Assembly: GCF_003719305.1 (NCBI RefSeq)
Contig: NZ_RARC01000009.1
Location: 62,001-126,000 of the forward strand
DNA length: 64,000 bases
Direction: 5' to 3'
Source: Mycolicibacterium stellerae
GTDB taxonomy: Bacteria; Actinomycetota; Actinomycetes; Mycobacteriales; Mycobacteriaceae
The notes under the pieces were generated by a model that saw nothing but the letters and a program-made list of their open reading frames with translations, did no database searches and was not told the DNA's origin. The position numbers and the translations under genes are program-made. This document shows positions 1 to 7,556 of the stretch, in pieces (position 1 is the stretch's first letter; every line of letters begins with the position of its first letter).

Positions 1-645
1 GGGCAGCACCGCGAACTGCCTGCCGTCGGGCAGATAGCGCACGGCGATGACGTTGAGGTCGTCGACGTCGGCAGGCGGTCGCGCCGCCCACTCGCGCGCC
101 TTGGCCGACCGGCGGCGCTCGGCCGGTCCGCCGAGTTGCTCGAGCACCGTGATCTCCGATTCGCCCCGTCCGGTGTCGGCGAGCAGGCGCGCCAACTCGG
201 CAGGGGTGGAGCCGTCGCGGGACATCACCACGGCCTGCCCGCCCTGACGCACCGCGGCCTGCGGTTCGGCGGTGACCAGAGAGATCACCTCGGTGTCCTG
301 CACCGCCCATCCCACGCGCGAACAGGCCAGCGTCACCGATGAGACATGCGGCAACACGGCGACCTGCTCGGCGCCGTACAGCCGGATGAGGCTGCCGCCG
401 ACACCGTGCAGGAGCGGGTCGCCGCTGGCGACGATGTGCACGTCTCCCCCTGCACCTTCGAGAATCGTGCGCAGCGCAGGCAACATGGGTGTCGGCCACG
501 GCCGCTTGACCGCCGATATGCTCCCGTCGAGCAGATCAAGCTGGCGTTGCGAACCGTAGATGACCGTGGCCCTGCGTAACTCGGTCAGCGACGCAGGCGC
601 CAGCCCAGCCATTCCGTCGGCGCCGATGCCGATGACGATGATCAT
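1..645 (-). CDS. cobL: CobL, precorrin-6Y C5,15-methyltransferase (3' end outside window)
   Basis: This is the N-terminal 215 residues of CobL, which methylates precorrin-6Y at C5 and C15 and decarboxylates it during aerobic cobalamin synthesis. The start ATG gives MIIVIGIGADGMAGL, the glycine-rich first strand of a tetrapyrrole methylase. The SAM-binding GDP motif lies at about residues 75-77 (VASGDPLLHG). The visible part covers the CbiE-like domain; the CbiT-like half expected from a protein of about 390 residues lies beyond the left edge. In M. tuberculosis cobL is next to the same dehydrogenase gene that follows here. The gene reads off the edge without a stop, so it is partial, not broken. 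Confidence 0.9.
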   Translation of the reverse strand, partial: MIIVIGIGADGMAGLAPASLTELRRATVIYGSQRQLDLLDGSISAVKRPWPTPMLPALRTILEGAGGDVHIVASGDPLLHGVGGSLIRLYGAEQVAVLPHVSSVTLACSRVGWAVQDTEVISLVTAEPQAAVRQGGQAVVMSRDGSTPAELARLLADTGRGESEITVLEQLGGPAERRRSAKAREWAARPPADVDDLNVIAVRYLPDGRQFAVLP

Positions 646-690
646 CTGGGTCCTCTGCTCATTTGGGCCCTCTGCTCTTCGCGCGAGCGC

Positions 691-1440
691 TCATCGCGGC
701 ATCCTCCGCCACACCCAGTGCGGCAGCAGCCGCATCCCGACGAAGAACGGCCGCAGCAGCCACGGAATCCAGACGGTTCGCCTGCCTTTGGCCAGTGCCT
801 TTGCGGTGGCGGCGGCAACCTGCGGTGGCGTGCTCGACATGGGCGCCGGTTTCATCCCCTCGGTCATCCGTCCGATCACGAACCCGGGCCGCACGAGAAG
901 CAGCCGGACTCCCGTGCCGTGCAGCGCGTCGGACAGGCCGCTGCAGAATCCGTCCAGCCCCGCCTTCGCCGAGCCGTAGACGTAGTTGGCGCGGCGCACC
1001 CGCACGCCCGCCACCGACGAGAACACGACGATGGCGCCCGATCCTGCTGTCTTCATGGTGTCGGCCAGCACGGTCAGCAGGTTCGCCTGGGCAACGAAGT
1101 CGGTGTGCAGCACGGCCGCGGTGTGCGCAGGGTCCTTCTCGGCGCGGGCCTGGTCGCCGAGCACGCCGAAGGCCAGCACCGCTGTGCCGATCGGGCCGTG
1201 GTCCGCCACGATCGAGGCAACCAGCGGCGCGTGCGAGGTCAACTCGTCGGCGTCGAATTCACGGACGTCGACCTTGCCGGCGCCCACCTTCTCGAGGGCC
1301 GCCACCTGGTCGGACAGCCGGTCGGGACTGCGGGCGGCGAGCACCACGGTTGCGCCCGGTGCCAGCAGCTGCGCGAGCTCGATGCCGATTTCGCTGCGGC
1401 CACCGAAAATCACCACGGGTCCGCGGCTCGTGTCATCCAC
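691..1440 (-). CDS. Short-chain dehydrogenase/reductase (Rv2073c-like)
   Basis: A 249-residue SDR protein. The nucleotide-binding glycine motif is GGRSEIG (residues 13-19), a variant of TGxxxGIG, and the catalytic set is Ser141/Ser142, Tyr155 and Lys159 (YGSAK). I chose the GTG at 1440 because the longer frame to 1488 would overlap the divergent neighbour and because 249 residues fits the M. tuberculosis orthologue as I recall it. The sequence resembles DprE2-like reductases of mycobacteria, but the substrate cannot be read from the sequence. It is upstream of cobL on the same strand, with 45 bp between them. Confidence 0.85.
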   Translation of the reverse strand: MDDTSRGPVVIFGGRSEIGIELAQLLAPGATVVLAARSPDRLSDQVAALEKVGAGKVDVREFDADELTSHAPLVASIVADHGPIGTAVLAFGVLGDQARAEKDPAHTAAVLHTDFVAQANLLTVLADTMKTAGSGAIVVFSSVAGVRVRRANYVYGSAKAGLDGFCSGLSDALHGTGVRLLLVRPGFVIGRMTEGMKPAPMSSTPPQVAAATAKALAKGRRTVWIPWLLRPFFVGMRLLPHWVWRRMPR

Positions 1441-1475
1441 GGCTGTGATTATCTCCTGCGCTAGTTTGGGAGCCG

Positions 1476-1889
1476 ATGGCAAACGCAACGACCCGACTCA
1501 CCAACGACGCACTCGCGTTCCTGACCGAGCGTCATCTGGCGATGTTGACCACGTTGCGCTCCGACAATTCACCGCACGTGGTGGCGGTCGGCTTCACGTT
1601 CGATCCGAAGACCCACATCGCCAGGGTGATCACCAGCGGCGGGTCGCAGAAGGCGGTCAACGCCGAGCAGCGCGGCGTGGCCGTCCTCAGCCAGGTCGAT
1701 GGTGCGCGCTGGCTGTCGCTGGAGGGGCGGTCGACGGTCAACACCGACGCCGACGCGGTCCGGGACGCCGAACTGCGCTATGCGCAGCGCTACCGGACTC
1801 CGCGGGTCAATCCGCGGCGGGTCGTCATCGAGGTCAGGGTCGAGCGGGTGCTCGGCTCGTCGGAACTCCTCGACCGAACCGGCGATTAA
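1476..1889 (+). CDS. FDOR-B split-barrel flavin/F420-dependent reductase (Rv2074-like)
   Basis: A 137-residue protein of the pyridoxamine-5'-phosphate-oxidase-like split-barrel fold. Length, neighbours and sequence ([20 protein letters not shown] near the N-terminus) match the family of Rv2074, described as an F420H2-dependent biliverdin reductase. The ATG at 1476 has a good ribosome site, TTGGGAG, about 4-10 bases upstream. It is divergent from the SDR gene with only 35 bp between starts. Assignment to the FDOR-B class rests on similarity and synteny; cofactor use is inferred from the family. Confidence 0.8.
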   Translation: MANATTRLTNDALAFLTERHLAMLTTLRSDNSPHVVAVGFTFDPKTHIARVITSGGSQKAVNAEQRGVAVLSQVDGARWLSLEGRSTVNTDADAVRDAELRYAQRYRTPRVNPRRVVIEVRVERVLGSSELLDRTGD

Positions 1890-1952
1890 TCACTGAATTC
1901 ACTTCTGACACTTTAGTTTCAGCCGTCACAGCCGCGCCAACGTGTCGGTGCT

Positions 1953-1968
1953 TCGAACTAGTGTTCGA
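1953..1968. promoter_or_regulatory. LexA-type SOS box upstream of the DUF222 gene
   Basis: The sequence TCGAACTAGTGTTCGA matches the mycobacterial/Gram-positive SOS box core GAAC-N4-GTTC, and the dyad extends to CTTCGAAC/GTTCGAAG (8-bp perfect arms, 1951-1970). Its centre contains TAGTGT (1959-1964), a fair -10 hexamer that would place transcription start at about 1972, the A of the ATG. LexA bound here would cover the promoter. LexA boxes upstream of 13E12-family genes are described in M. tuberculosis. Confidence 0.85.
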
Positions 1969-1971
1969 AGC

Positions 1972-3360
1972 ATGAGTTCGTTGGCCGGCTCCAAACGCAT
2001 CGCGGCGTTGACCGCGGAGCTCGAAGGATTGCTGGCCGAGTCGTTGGACGGATCGGCCGCTGAGCGGGCCGACACCGCATTCGAGTGGGAAACGTTCAAG
2101 CGTCGCTGCGCGGCGATGGACCATCACGTGGTCGGATCGCTTGCCGAGGTACCCATCGAGGAGTTGGGTGAGTCGTCGCTGGCGTCGGCGTTGTGGACGT
2201 TGTTGCGGATCTCTGCCGCCGAAGCCAACCGCCGTGTCAAGGAGGCCAGGGATTTAGGGCCGCGATCGTCGATGACCGGCGAACCCTTGGAGCCGATGTT
2301 GCGCAACACCGCGGCCGCGCAGTGGCGAGGTGAAATCGGCGCCGAACATGTGAAGACCATTCGCCGGTTCTTCAAGAAGCTGCCCGGCTTCGTCAACCAC
2401 GACACCCGCGAAGCCGCGGAGGCACAGCTGGCCGAGTTGGCGTGCGGGCTTCGGCCAGAACACTTGCGCGTCGCCGCCGACCATCTGGCCATACTGCTCG
2501 ACCAGGACGGCGAATTGACCGACGCCGACCTGGCCAAGCGCAGCTACCTAACCAAGGGCAAACAGCAGGCCGACGGCACGAGCGAGATCCGCGGCTGCGC
2601 CGACCCCGAGCTCGGAGCGTTATTCGACGCGGTGTTGGCCAAATGGGCCGCACCGGGCATGTGCAATCCCGATGACGACAACCCATGTCTAGACGGCGAA
2701 CCCGGGCAGGACGCACGGACCCGTGACGTACGGACGACAGGGCAGCGCAACCATGACGCACTGAAAGCAGTGCTGCGAGCGATGTTGGCGTCGGGACAGT
2801 TAGGCAGCCACAAGGGCCTTCCGGTCACCATAGTCATCTCCACCACACTCAAGGAGTTGGAGTCGGGCACCGGGCATGCCGTCACCGGCGGCGGCACCCT
2901 GCTACCGATGTCCGACGTCATCCGCCAAGCATCGGCAGCACACCACTACCTAGCCGTGTTCGACGAACATACCCAGGAACCGCTCTACCTCGGCCATGCG
3001 AAACGGCTGGCGTCCAAGGCGCAACGAATCGTGTTGTACGCCAGGGACCGTGGCTGCACCCGCCCCGGCTGCACGGCCCCGGGCTACTGGTGTGAAGCCC
3101 ACCACGACGACGGCTGGGCCGCCAACGACAGCCCCACTGACATCGATAAACTCTCGCTGGCCTGCCCCGCCGACAACAAACTCATCGAGAAAACCGGCTG
3201 GAGCACCCGCAAACGCAAAGACGGCCGCACCCAATGGATCCCACCACCCAAGCTCGACTGGGGGCAGGCCCGCGTCAATAACTACCACCACCCCGAGCGC
3301 TACCTCATCCCCGATAGCCATGACGAGAAAAGCGACGACGACGAGGACGATTCGAGCTGA
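1972..3360 (+). CDS. DUF222 / HNH endonuclease protein (13E12 repeat family)
   Basis: A 462-residue member of the mycobacterial 13E12 repeat family: an N-terminal alpha-helical DUF222 domain (about residues 20-330) and a C-terminal HNH nuclease domain (about 357-420). The zinc/HNH pattern is intact: CTRPGC, then CEAHH, then a later LACPADN. The C-terminus is a short acidic tail. The ATG at 1972 lies only three bases after the SOS dyad, so the transcript may be leaderless; a GTG at 1942 is in frame but would run through the operator. In M. tuberculosis such genes are multicopy, often SOS-controlled, and are integration sites for the prophage phiRv1. The gene is full length, unlike many copies. 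Biological role unknown. Confidence 0.88.
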   Translation: MSSLAGSKRIAALTAELEGLLAESLDGSAAERADTAFEWETFKRRCAAMDHHVVGSLAEVPIEELGESSLASALWTLLRISAAEANRRVKEARDLGPRSSMTGEPLEPMLRNTAAAQWRGEIGAEHVKTIRRFFKKLPGFVNHDTREAAEAQLAELACGLRPEHLRVAADHLAILLDQDGELTDADLAKRSYLTKGKQQADGTSEIRGCADPELGALFDAVLAKWAAPGMCNPDDDNPCLDGEPGQDARTRDVRTTGQRNHDALKAVLRAMLASGQLGSHKGLPVTIVISTTLKELESGTGHAVTGGGTLLPMSDVIRQASAAHHYLAVFDEHTQEPLYLGHAKRLASKAQRIVLYARDRGCTRPGCTAPGYWCEAHHDDGWAANDSPTDIDKLSLACPADNKLIEKTGWSTRKRKDGRTQWIPPPKLDWGQARVNNYHHPERYLIPDSHDEKSDDDEDDSS

Positions 3361-3363
3361 GCG

Positions 3364-4245
3364 CTATTCGCCGAGGTGGATCTCGACGCTGCCGCGCCGC
3401 AGCTGCTCGAAGCTGTAGCTGAATTCGCCGCGACGCCCGACCGACACCACATAACGATCCTGTCCCTCGGTGATCGGGAAGCTGAAGGCGAACCTGCAAT
3501 TGATCTCGTCGCCGTGCCCCTCGCCAAGTGACGTGGAGGCGAGGATCTCGCCCTTGCCGTTTTTCACCATGACCTGAGTGCCGCTGCCGATATCGGAGTA
3601 TCCATGAACGCCATGGCATTTACCTTCTTCCGATGTTATCGAGCTGAGGTATTGCTTCGAGGTGTCGATCAGCACGAAAACTGCTGAAGCATTTGCCGTT
3701 TCGAGGACGCGGAAGCCCTCGGAAAACCTCGGACAGAAGGCATCGACGGCGAGCTTGTCTGCGGCCACTCCCTGCTGCGGTCCGCCCTCGTCGAGTTGCT
3801 TGCAAACCTGCCTGCCGTGGGCCAGTGCGTTGGCATCGGAGTTGAAGCCGGCGGCGAGCCCGGAGTCTTTCAAGGTGGACAGATAGTCGGCATCGGGTGA
3901 ACCCGCATTGTGGCGCGATAGCAGAACGCCCCAGACGAACGCCGCCAGCATGGCCAACACGGCCGTCGCGGCGCCGGTCGCAAGCCACGTCGATCGGATG
4001 CTCGTGCTGTTCTCCGCCGGAGTGTCGAGAAAGGCCGGCAGCAGCTTGCCGCCGTCGGGGTCGGTCGTTTCGGCCTTCCCGTCACGAACCCGGCCGGTGG
4101 GTCGGCCCGCGACGTAGTAGCGGCCTTCGTGGCGCGCGGTCGGGTCGGGTCGCCATCCGGTCTTGGCGACCCCATCCTTGCGCGCGCCGCAGTTCGGGCA
4201 GACGTCGGTTTTTCCGACATCGGAGCCGCAGTAGGGACAAGGCAT
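3364..4245 (-). CDS. Zinc-ribbon, single-pass membrane protein with DUF732 domain
   Basis: A 293-residue protein. It begins with a four-cysteine zinc ribbon (CPYC and CPNC, residues 3-19), continues with a DUF2510-like stretch (GWRPDP, about 30-60), a transmembrane helix at about 86-109, and then an extracytoplasmic part with a DUF732-like domain (about 118-195, containing the paired cysteines typical of that family). A C-terminal beta-rich region (about 205-293) resembles nothing I can name. Orientation is probably ribbon in the cytosol and DUF732 outside. It ends three bases from the convergent DUF222 gene and is followed by pepE on the same strand. Function unknown. Confidence 0.75.
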   Translation of the reverse strand: MPCPYCGSDVGKTDVCPNCGARKDGVAKTGWRPDPTARHEGRYYVAGRPTGRVRDGKAETTDPDGGKLLPAFLDTPAENSTSIRSTWLATGAATAVLAMLAAFVWGVLLSRHNAGSPDADYLSTLKDSGLAAGFNSDANALAHGRQVCKQLDEGGPQQGVAADKLAVDAFCPRFSEGFRVLETANASAVFVLIDTSKQYLSSITSEEGKCHGVHGYSDIGSGTQVMVKNGKGEILASTSLGEGHGDEINCRFAFSFPITEGQDRYVVSVGRRGEFSYSFEQLRRGSVEIHLGE

Positions 4246-4260
4246 CGTCGGCCGCAGCGG

Positions 4261-5403
4261 CTAGACGGGCACCACGATCAGCTCGTGCGGGCGACTGTTG
4301 ACCGGTTCGGCGCCGTCGGCGGTGACGATGACGATGTCCTCGATGCGGGCGCCCCACTGGCCGGGGAAGTAGATGCCCGGCTCGACGGAGAACGCCATGC
4401 CCTCGGCCAACGGGAGATCGTTGCCCGCCACGATGTAGGGCTCCTCGTGCACCGAGAGGCCGATCCCGTGACCTGTGCGATGCACGAACGCTTCGGCCAG
4501 ACCGGCCTCGGCGAGCACGTCGCGCGCGACGGCGTCGACCTGCTCTGCGGTGATCCCAGGACGTACCGCTTCGACGGCGGCCTGCTGCGCCCGTTGCAGC
4601 ACCGAATACTGCTGCGCCACTTCCGGGCTCGGCTCCCCGATGCTGTAGGTCCGTGTCGAGTCCGAGTTGTACCCGGGTTCGTAAGGCCCTCCGATATCGA
4701 CGACGACGATGTCACCTGCCCGAAGCTCACGGTCCGAACACTCATGATGCGGGTCGGCACCGTGCGGGCCCGATCCGACGATGATGAACGCAACCTCCGA
4801 ATGCCCCTCGGCGACAATGGCTTCAGCGATGTCTGCGGCCACGTCGGCCTCGGTCCGCCCCGGCACCAGGAACTCCGGCACCCTCGCATGCACCCGGTCG
4901 ATGGCGGCTCCCGCCTTGCGCAGCGCGTCGATCTCGGCGCCGTCCTTGATCATTCGCAGTCGACGCAACACGTCGGTGGCGAGCACCGGGACCACGCCGA
5001 GGACGTCGGCCAACGGCAGCAGGTGCAGGGCGGGCATCGCATCGGTGACGGCGACGGCGAGCTGTCCAGATGACCCGGCGGGGGCGCCGCCGAGGGCATC
5101 GGCCACCACTCGGTACGGGTCGTCGCCATCCACCCAATCGCGCACCGTGATACCGAGTTCGGTAGCAGCGGACTCCTTCAGCGAGGCCAGTTCCATTCGC
5201 GGGACCACAATGACCGGCTCGCCGGATGCGGGCAATACGAGGGCGGTAAGCCGCTCGAAGGTCTGGGCGCGCGAGGCAATCAGGTAGCGCAGGTCGTATC
5301 CGGGCGTGATGACCAGTCCGGCCAACCCGGCGTCGGCCGCGGCCACCGCGGCGGCCCGGAGTCGCTGCTCGTACACATCGGTGTTGAATCGGCCCGCTGT
5401 CAT
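4261..5403 (-). CDS. pepE: M24-family Xaa-Pro dipeptidase PepE
   Basis: A 380-residue metallopeptidase of the M24 'pita-bread' fold. The N-terminal creatinase-like domain is about residues 10-150 and the catalytic domain about 160-380. Metal-ligand motifs are visible: VVDIGGPYEPGYNSDSTRT (two Asp), GHGIGLSVHEEP (His) and EPGIYF plus a late Glu. It should cleave dipeptides ending in proline in the cytosol. It follows the VOC gene by 10 bp on the same strand, so they are probably co-transcribed. In M. tuberculosis pepE (Rv2089c) also sits next to the exonuclease gene Rv2090. Confidence 0.9.
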   Translation of the reverse strand: MTAGRFNTDVYEQRLRAAAVAAADAGLAGLVITPGYDLRYLIASRAQTFERLTALVLPASGEPVIVVPRMELASLKESAATELGITVRDWVDGDDPYRVVADALGGAPAGSSGQLAVAVTDAMPALHLLPLADVLGVVPVLATDVLRRLRMIKDGAEIDALRKAGAAIDRVHARVPEFLVPGRTEADVAADIAEAIVAEGHSEVAFIIVGSGPHGADPHHECSDRELRAGDIVVVDIGGPYEPGYNSDSTRTYSIGEPSPEVAQQYSVLQRAQQAAVEAVRPGITAEQVDAVARDVLAEAGLAEAFVHRTGHGIGLSVHEEPYIVAGNDLPLAEGMAFSVEPGIYFPGQWGARIEDIVIVTADGAEPVNSRPHELIVVPV

Positions 5404-5413
5404 GGAACTCAGG

Positions 5414-5809
5414 CTAATCCGGGGTTGAATAGCTGGCGACCTCGATCAGGTTGCCGTCCGGGTCGCGGCAGTAATGCGATGTCATCGGGCCGAGCGCTCC
5501 GGTCTTGGGCACGGGCCCCTCGGTGATCGTCACCCCGCAGGACCGCAGGTGCGCGCCGACATCGTCGGGACTGATCTCTGCGATGAAGCACAGGTCGAGC
5601 GAGCCCGGCGCGTCGACGGCGCCCGTCTCCCAGTTCGGCGCCCCCGTGGGTCGCACGTTGATCTTCTGGTTGCCGAACCGCAACGCCACCCGACCTTCGC
5701 CGAACGCCTCGCGCTCCATTCCGAGCACCCGCACATACCAGTCGGTGGTGGCGTCGACGTCGCGGCAGTTGAGCACCACATGATCGATTCGATTCACGAT
5801 GAAGGCCAT
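5414..5809 (-). CDS. VOC superfamily (glyoxalase/bleomycin-resistance-like) protein
   Basis: A 131-residue single-module VOC protein. The first metal-ligand His is in RIDHVVL near the N-terminus and the last Glu in GNLIEVASY at the C-terminus, the usual betaalphabetabetabeta ends. The motif [10 protein letters not shown] is typical of virulence/dioxygenase-like VOC proteins of actinobacteria. Substrate unknown. It lies 10 bp upstream of pepE and starts only 17 bp from the divergent exonuclease gene, so the promoter must overlap the neighbouring coding sequence or be extremely compact. Confidence 0.85.
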   Translation of the reverse strand: MAFIVNRIDHVVLNCRDVDATTDWYVRVLGMEREAFGEGRVALRFGNQKINVRPTGAPNWETGAVDAPGSLDLCFIAEISPDDVGAHLRSCGVTITEGPVPKTGALGPMTSHYCRDPDGNLIEVASYSTPD

Positions 5810-5826
5810 ACCTCACGCTACTGTCG

Positions 5827-6792
5827 GTGACCGTGGCAGCTCCCGTGTTATTGCTCGACGGCGCCAGCATGTGGTTTCGCTCCTTTTTCGGGGTGCCCTC
5901 CTCAATCACCGCGCCCGACGGCAGGCCCGTCAACGCCCTGCGTGGCTTCCTCGACGCCGTCGCCACCGTCATCACGCGCGAACGACCATCCCGGCTGGTG
6001 GTGTGTCGAGACGACGACTGGCGGCCACAGTGGCGGGTGGACCTCATCCCCTCATACAAGGCGCACCGTGTCGCTGAAGAGGAACCGACGGGCCAACCCG
6101 ACATCGAAGAGGTCCCCGACGACCTCACTCCCCAGGTCGACATGATCATGGAAATGCTTGACGCGTTCGGCATTCCGACCGCAGGCGCGCCGGACTGTGA
6201 GGCCGACGACGTGCTCGGCACCCTGGCAAGCCGTGAGCGCAACGCCCCCGTCGTCGTCGTGAGCGGCGACCGCGACCTGCTTCAGCTGGTTCGCGACGAG
6301 CCGGTGGCCGTCCGGGTGCTCTATCTCGGCCGTGGCCTGGCGAAGGCAACGAAGTGGGGGCCGAAGGAGGTCGCCGAGACCTACGGTGTTCCCGTCGACC
6401 GGGCAGGTCCGGCGTACGCCGAGCTGGCGCTGCTGCGGGGCGATCCGTCCGACGGCCTTCCCGGCGTGCCCGGCGTCGGCGAGAAGACCGCAGCGACCCT
6501 GCTCGCGCAACATGGCTCGCTGGAGGGCATTCTCGCCGCCGCCCACGACCCGAAGTCGAAGATGTCCAAGGCGTACCGGACGAAGCTGCTTGCCGCCACC
6601 GACTACATCGAGGCCGCAGGACCCGTTGTCAAGGTCGCTATCGACGCCGACGTGAACTTCTCCACGGCCTCGGACGTGCTGCCGCTGGCGGCCGAGCATC
6701 CGCGAAAGGTGGCCGAGCTCGCCGAGCGATACGGCGTCACATCGTCAATTGGCCGACTGCAGAAGGCACTTGACGCGTTGCCCGGCAACTAG
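5827..6792 (+). CDS. 5'-3' exonuclease / flap-nuclease (Rv2090-like)
   Basis: A 321-residue stand-alone homologue of the 5'-nuclease domain of DNA polymerase I. Acidic metal-site motifs are present: [20 protein letters not shown] and SGDRDLL. The helix-3-turn-helix DNA-binding motif is [13 protein letters not shown]. It should remove 5' flaps or RNA primers in replication and repair. Start is GTG at 5827; a GTG at 5833 is equally possible. The downstream neighbour converges with two bases between stops. Confidence 0.88.
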   Translation: MTVAAPVLLLDGASMWFRSFFGVPSSITAPDGRPVNALRGFLDAVATVITRERPSRLVVCRDDDWRPQWRVDLIPSYKAHRVAEEEPTGQPDIEEVPDDLTPQVDMIMEMLDAFGIPTAGAPDCEADDVLGTLASRERNAPVVVVSGDRDLLQLVRDEPVAVRVLYLGRGLAKATKWGPKEVAETYGVPVDRAGPAYAELALLRGDPSDGLPGVPGVGEKTAATLLAQHGSLEGILAAAHDPKSKMSKAYRTKLLAATDYIEAAGPVVKVAIDADVNFSTASDVLPLAAEHPRKVAELAERYGVTSSIGRLQKALDALPGN

Positions 6793-6794
6793 GG

Positions 6795-7514
6795 CTACTT
6801 CGGCCTGCCTACCTCGTAGGTGCCGTTGTTGTCCTGGAAGGTGACGGTCACCTGACGCTTGGTGCCGTCGATGCTGACCTCGCAGTCGAACGTCTCGCCC
6901 TTCTTCACGGTCGGGCTTTCGCCGTTGTTGCACTTGACGTCCTTGACGTTCTTGGCGCCGTAGCCATTCGACTCGTCGGTGAGGATCTGCTGGACACCGG
7001 ACTGTGCGGCGCTGACGTCCAGCTTGGTGGTGACGAAGAAGCCGGGCTTCCAGAAACCGAGCACCGCTACCACTGCGACCACCAACGCGGCGAGCAGGCC
7101 GATCACGCCGCCGACGAGCGCCAGTGACCGCTTGGAGCCCTCCGGCGTCTCGGTCGAGCCGTACTGCGGGTACTGACCGTACTGACCGGGCTGCTGACCG
7201 TACTGCCCCGGCTGTGCCCCGTACTGCCCTGGCTGCTGGCCGTACTGCGGATAGGCCTGCTGACCGTACTCCTGACCCGGCTGCTGGCCGAACTGCTCGG
7301 TCGGCGGGTACTGCTGCGGTGGCGTGTAGGGCTGTTGGCCGGGCTGCTGATATGGCGGGTACTGCTGCGGCGAGTAGGCGGGAGGTTGCTGCCAGGCAGG
7401 CTGATCCTGGCCGGGCGCCGGCTGCTGCCATGCCGGTTGGTGGGACGGATCGCTCGACGGCTGGTCCTGACCCGGCCACGGTTGCGTCTGGTCAGGCCCT
7501 TGCGGTCCGCTCAT
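6795..7514 (-). CDS. Gln/Pro/Tyr-rich membrane protein with DUF4333 domain (Rv2091c-like)
   Basis: A 239-residue protein with three parts. Residues 1-120 are low complexity, rich in Gln, Pro, Gly and Tyr, with tandem QPGQYG units around 94-115. A transmembrane helix lies at about 131-153. Residues 155-239 form a DUF4333 domain, with Cys195 and Cys211 probably forming a disulfide outside the membrane. The Gln/Pro-rich cytosolic tail is typical of actinobacterial proteins associated with division or signalling assemblies, but I cannot assign a role. It lies 42 bp downstream of helY. Confidence 0.8.
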   Translation of the reverse strand: MSGPQGPDQTQPWPGQDQPSSDPSHQPAWQQPAPGQDQPAWQQPPAYSPQQYPPYQQPGQQPYTPPQQYPPTEQFGQQPGQEYGQQAYPQYGQQPGQYGAQPGQYGQQPGQYGQYPQYGSTETPEGSKRSLALVGGVIGLLAALVVAVVAVLGFWKPGFFVTTKLDVSAAQSGVQQILTDESNGYGAKNVKDVKCNNGESPTVKKGETFDCEVSIDGTKRQVTVTFQDNNGTYEVGRPK

Positions 7515-7556
7515 CGTCTCTCCTGTAACTAGTGAACGCTGATCCTGCCGGACACC

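Noticed and set aside
685..692. GAGCGCTC palindrome at the stop of the SDR gene as a third copy of the dyad repeat
   Set aside because: The 8-bp palindrome occurs at 685-692, 13688-13695 and 14182-14189 but also inside prcA (about 31296). Only the two copies near pafA share sequence beyond it.
1972..3360. DUF222/HNH gene as an intact mobile element or homing endonuclease
   Set aside because: No terminal repeats, target duplication or interrupted host gene is visible; only the gene and its SOS box can be supported.
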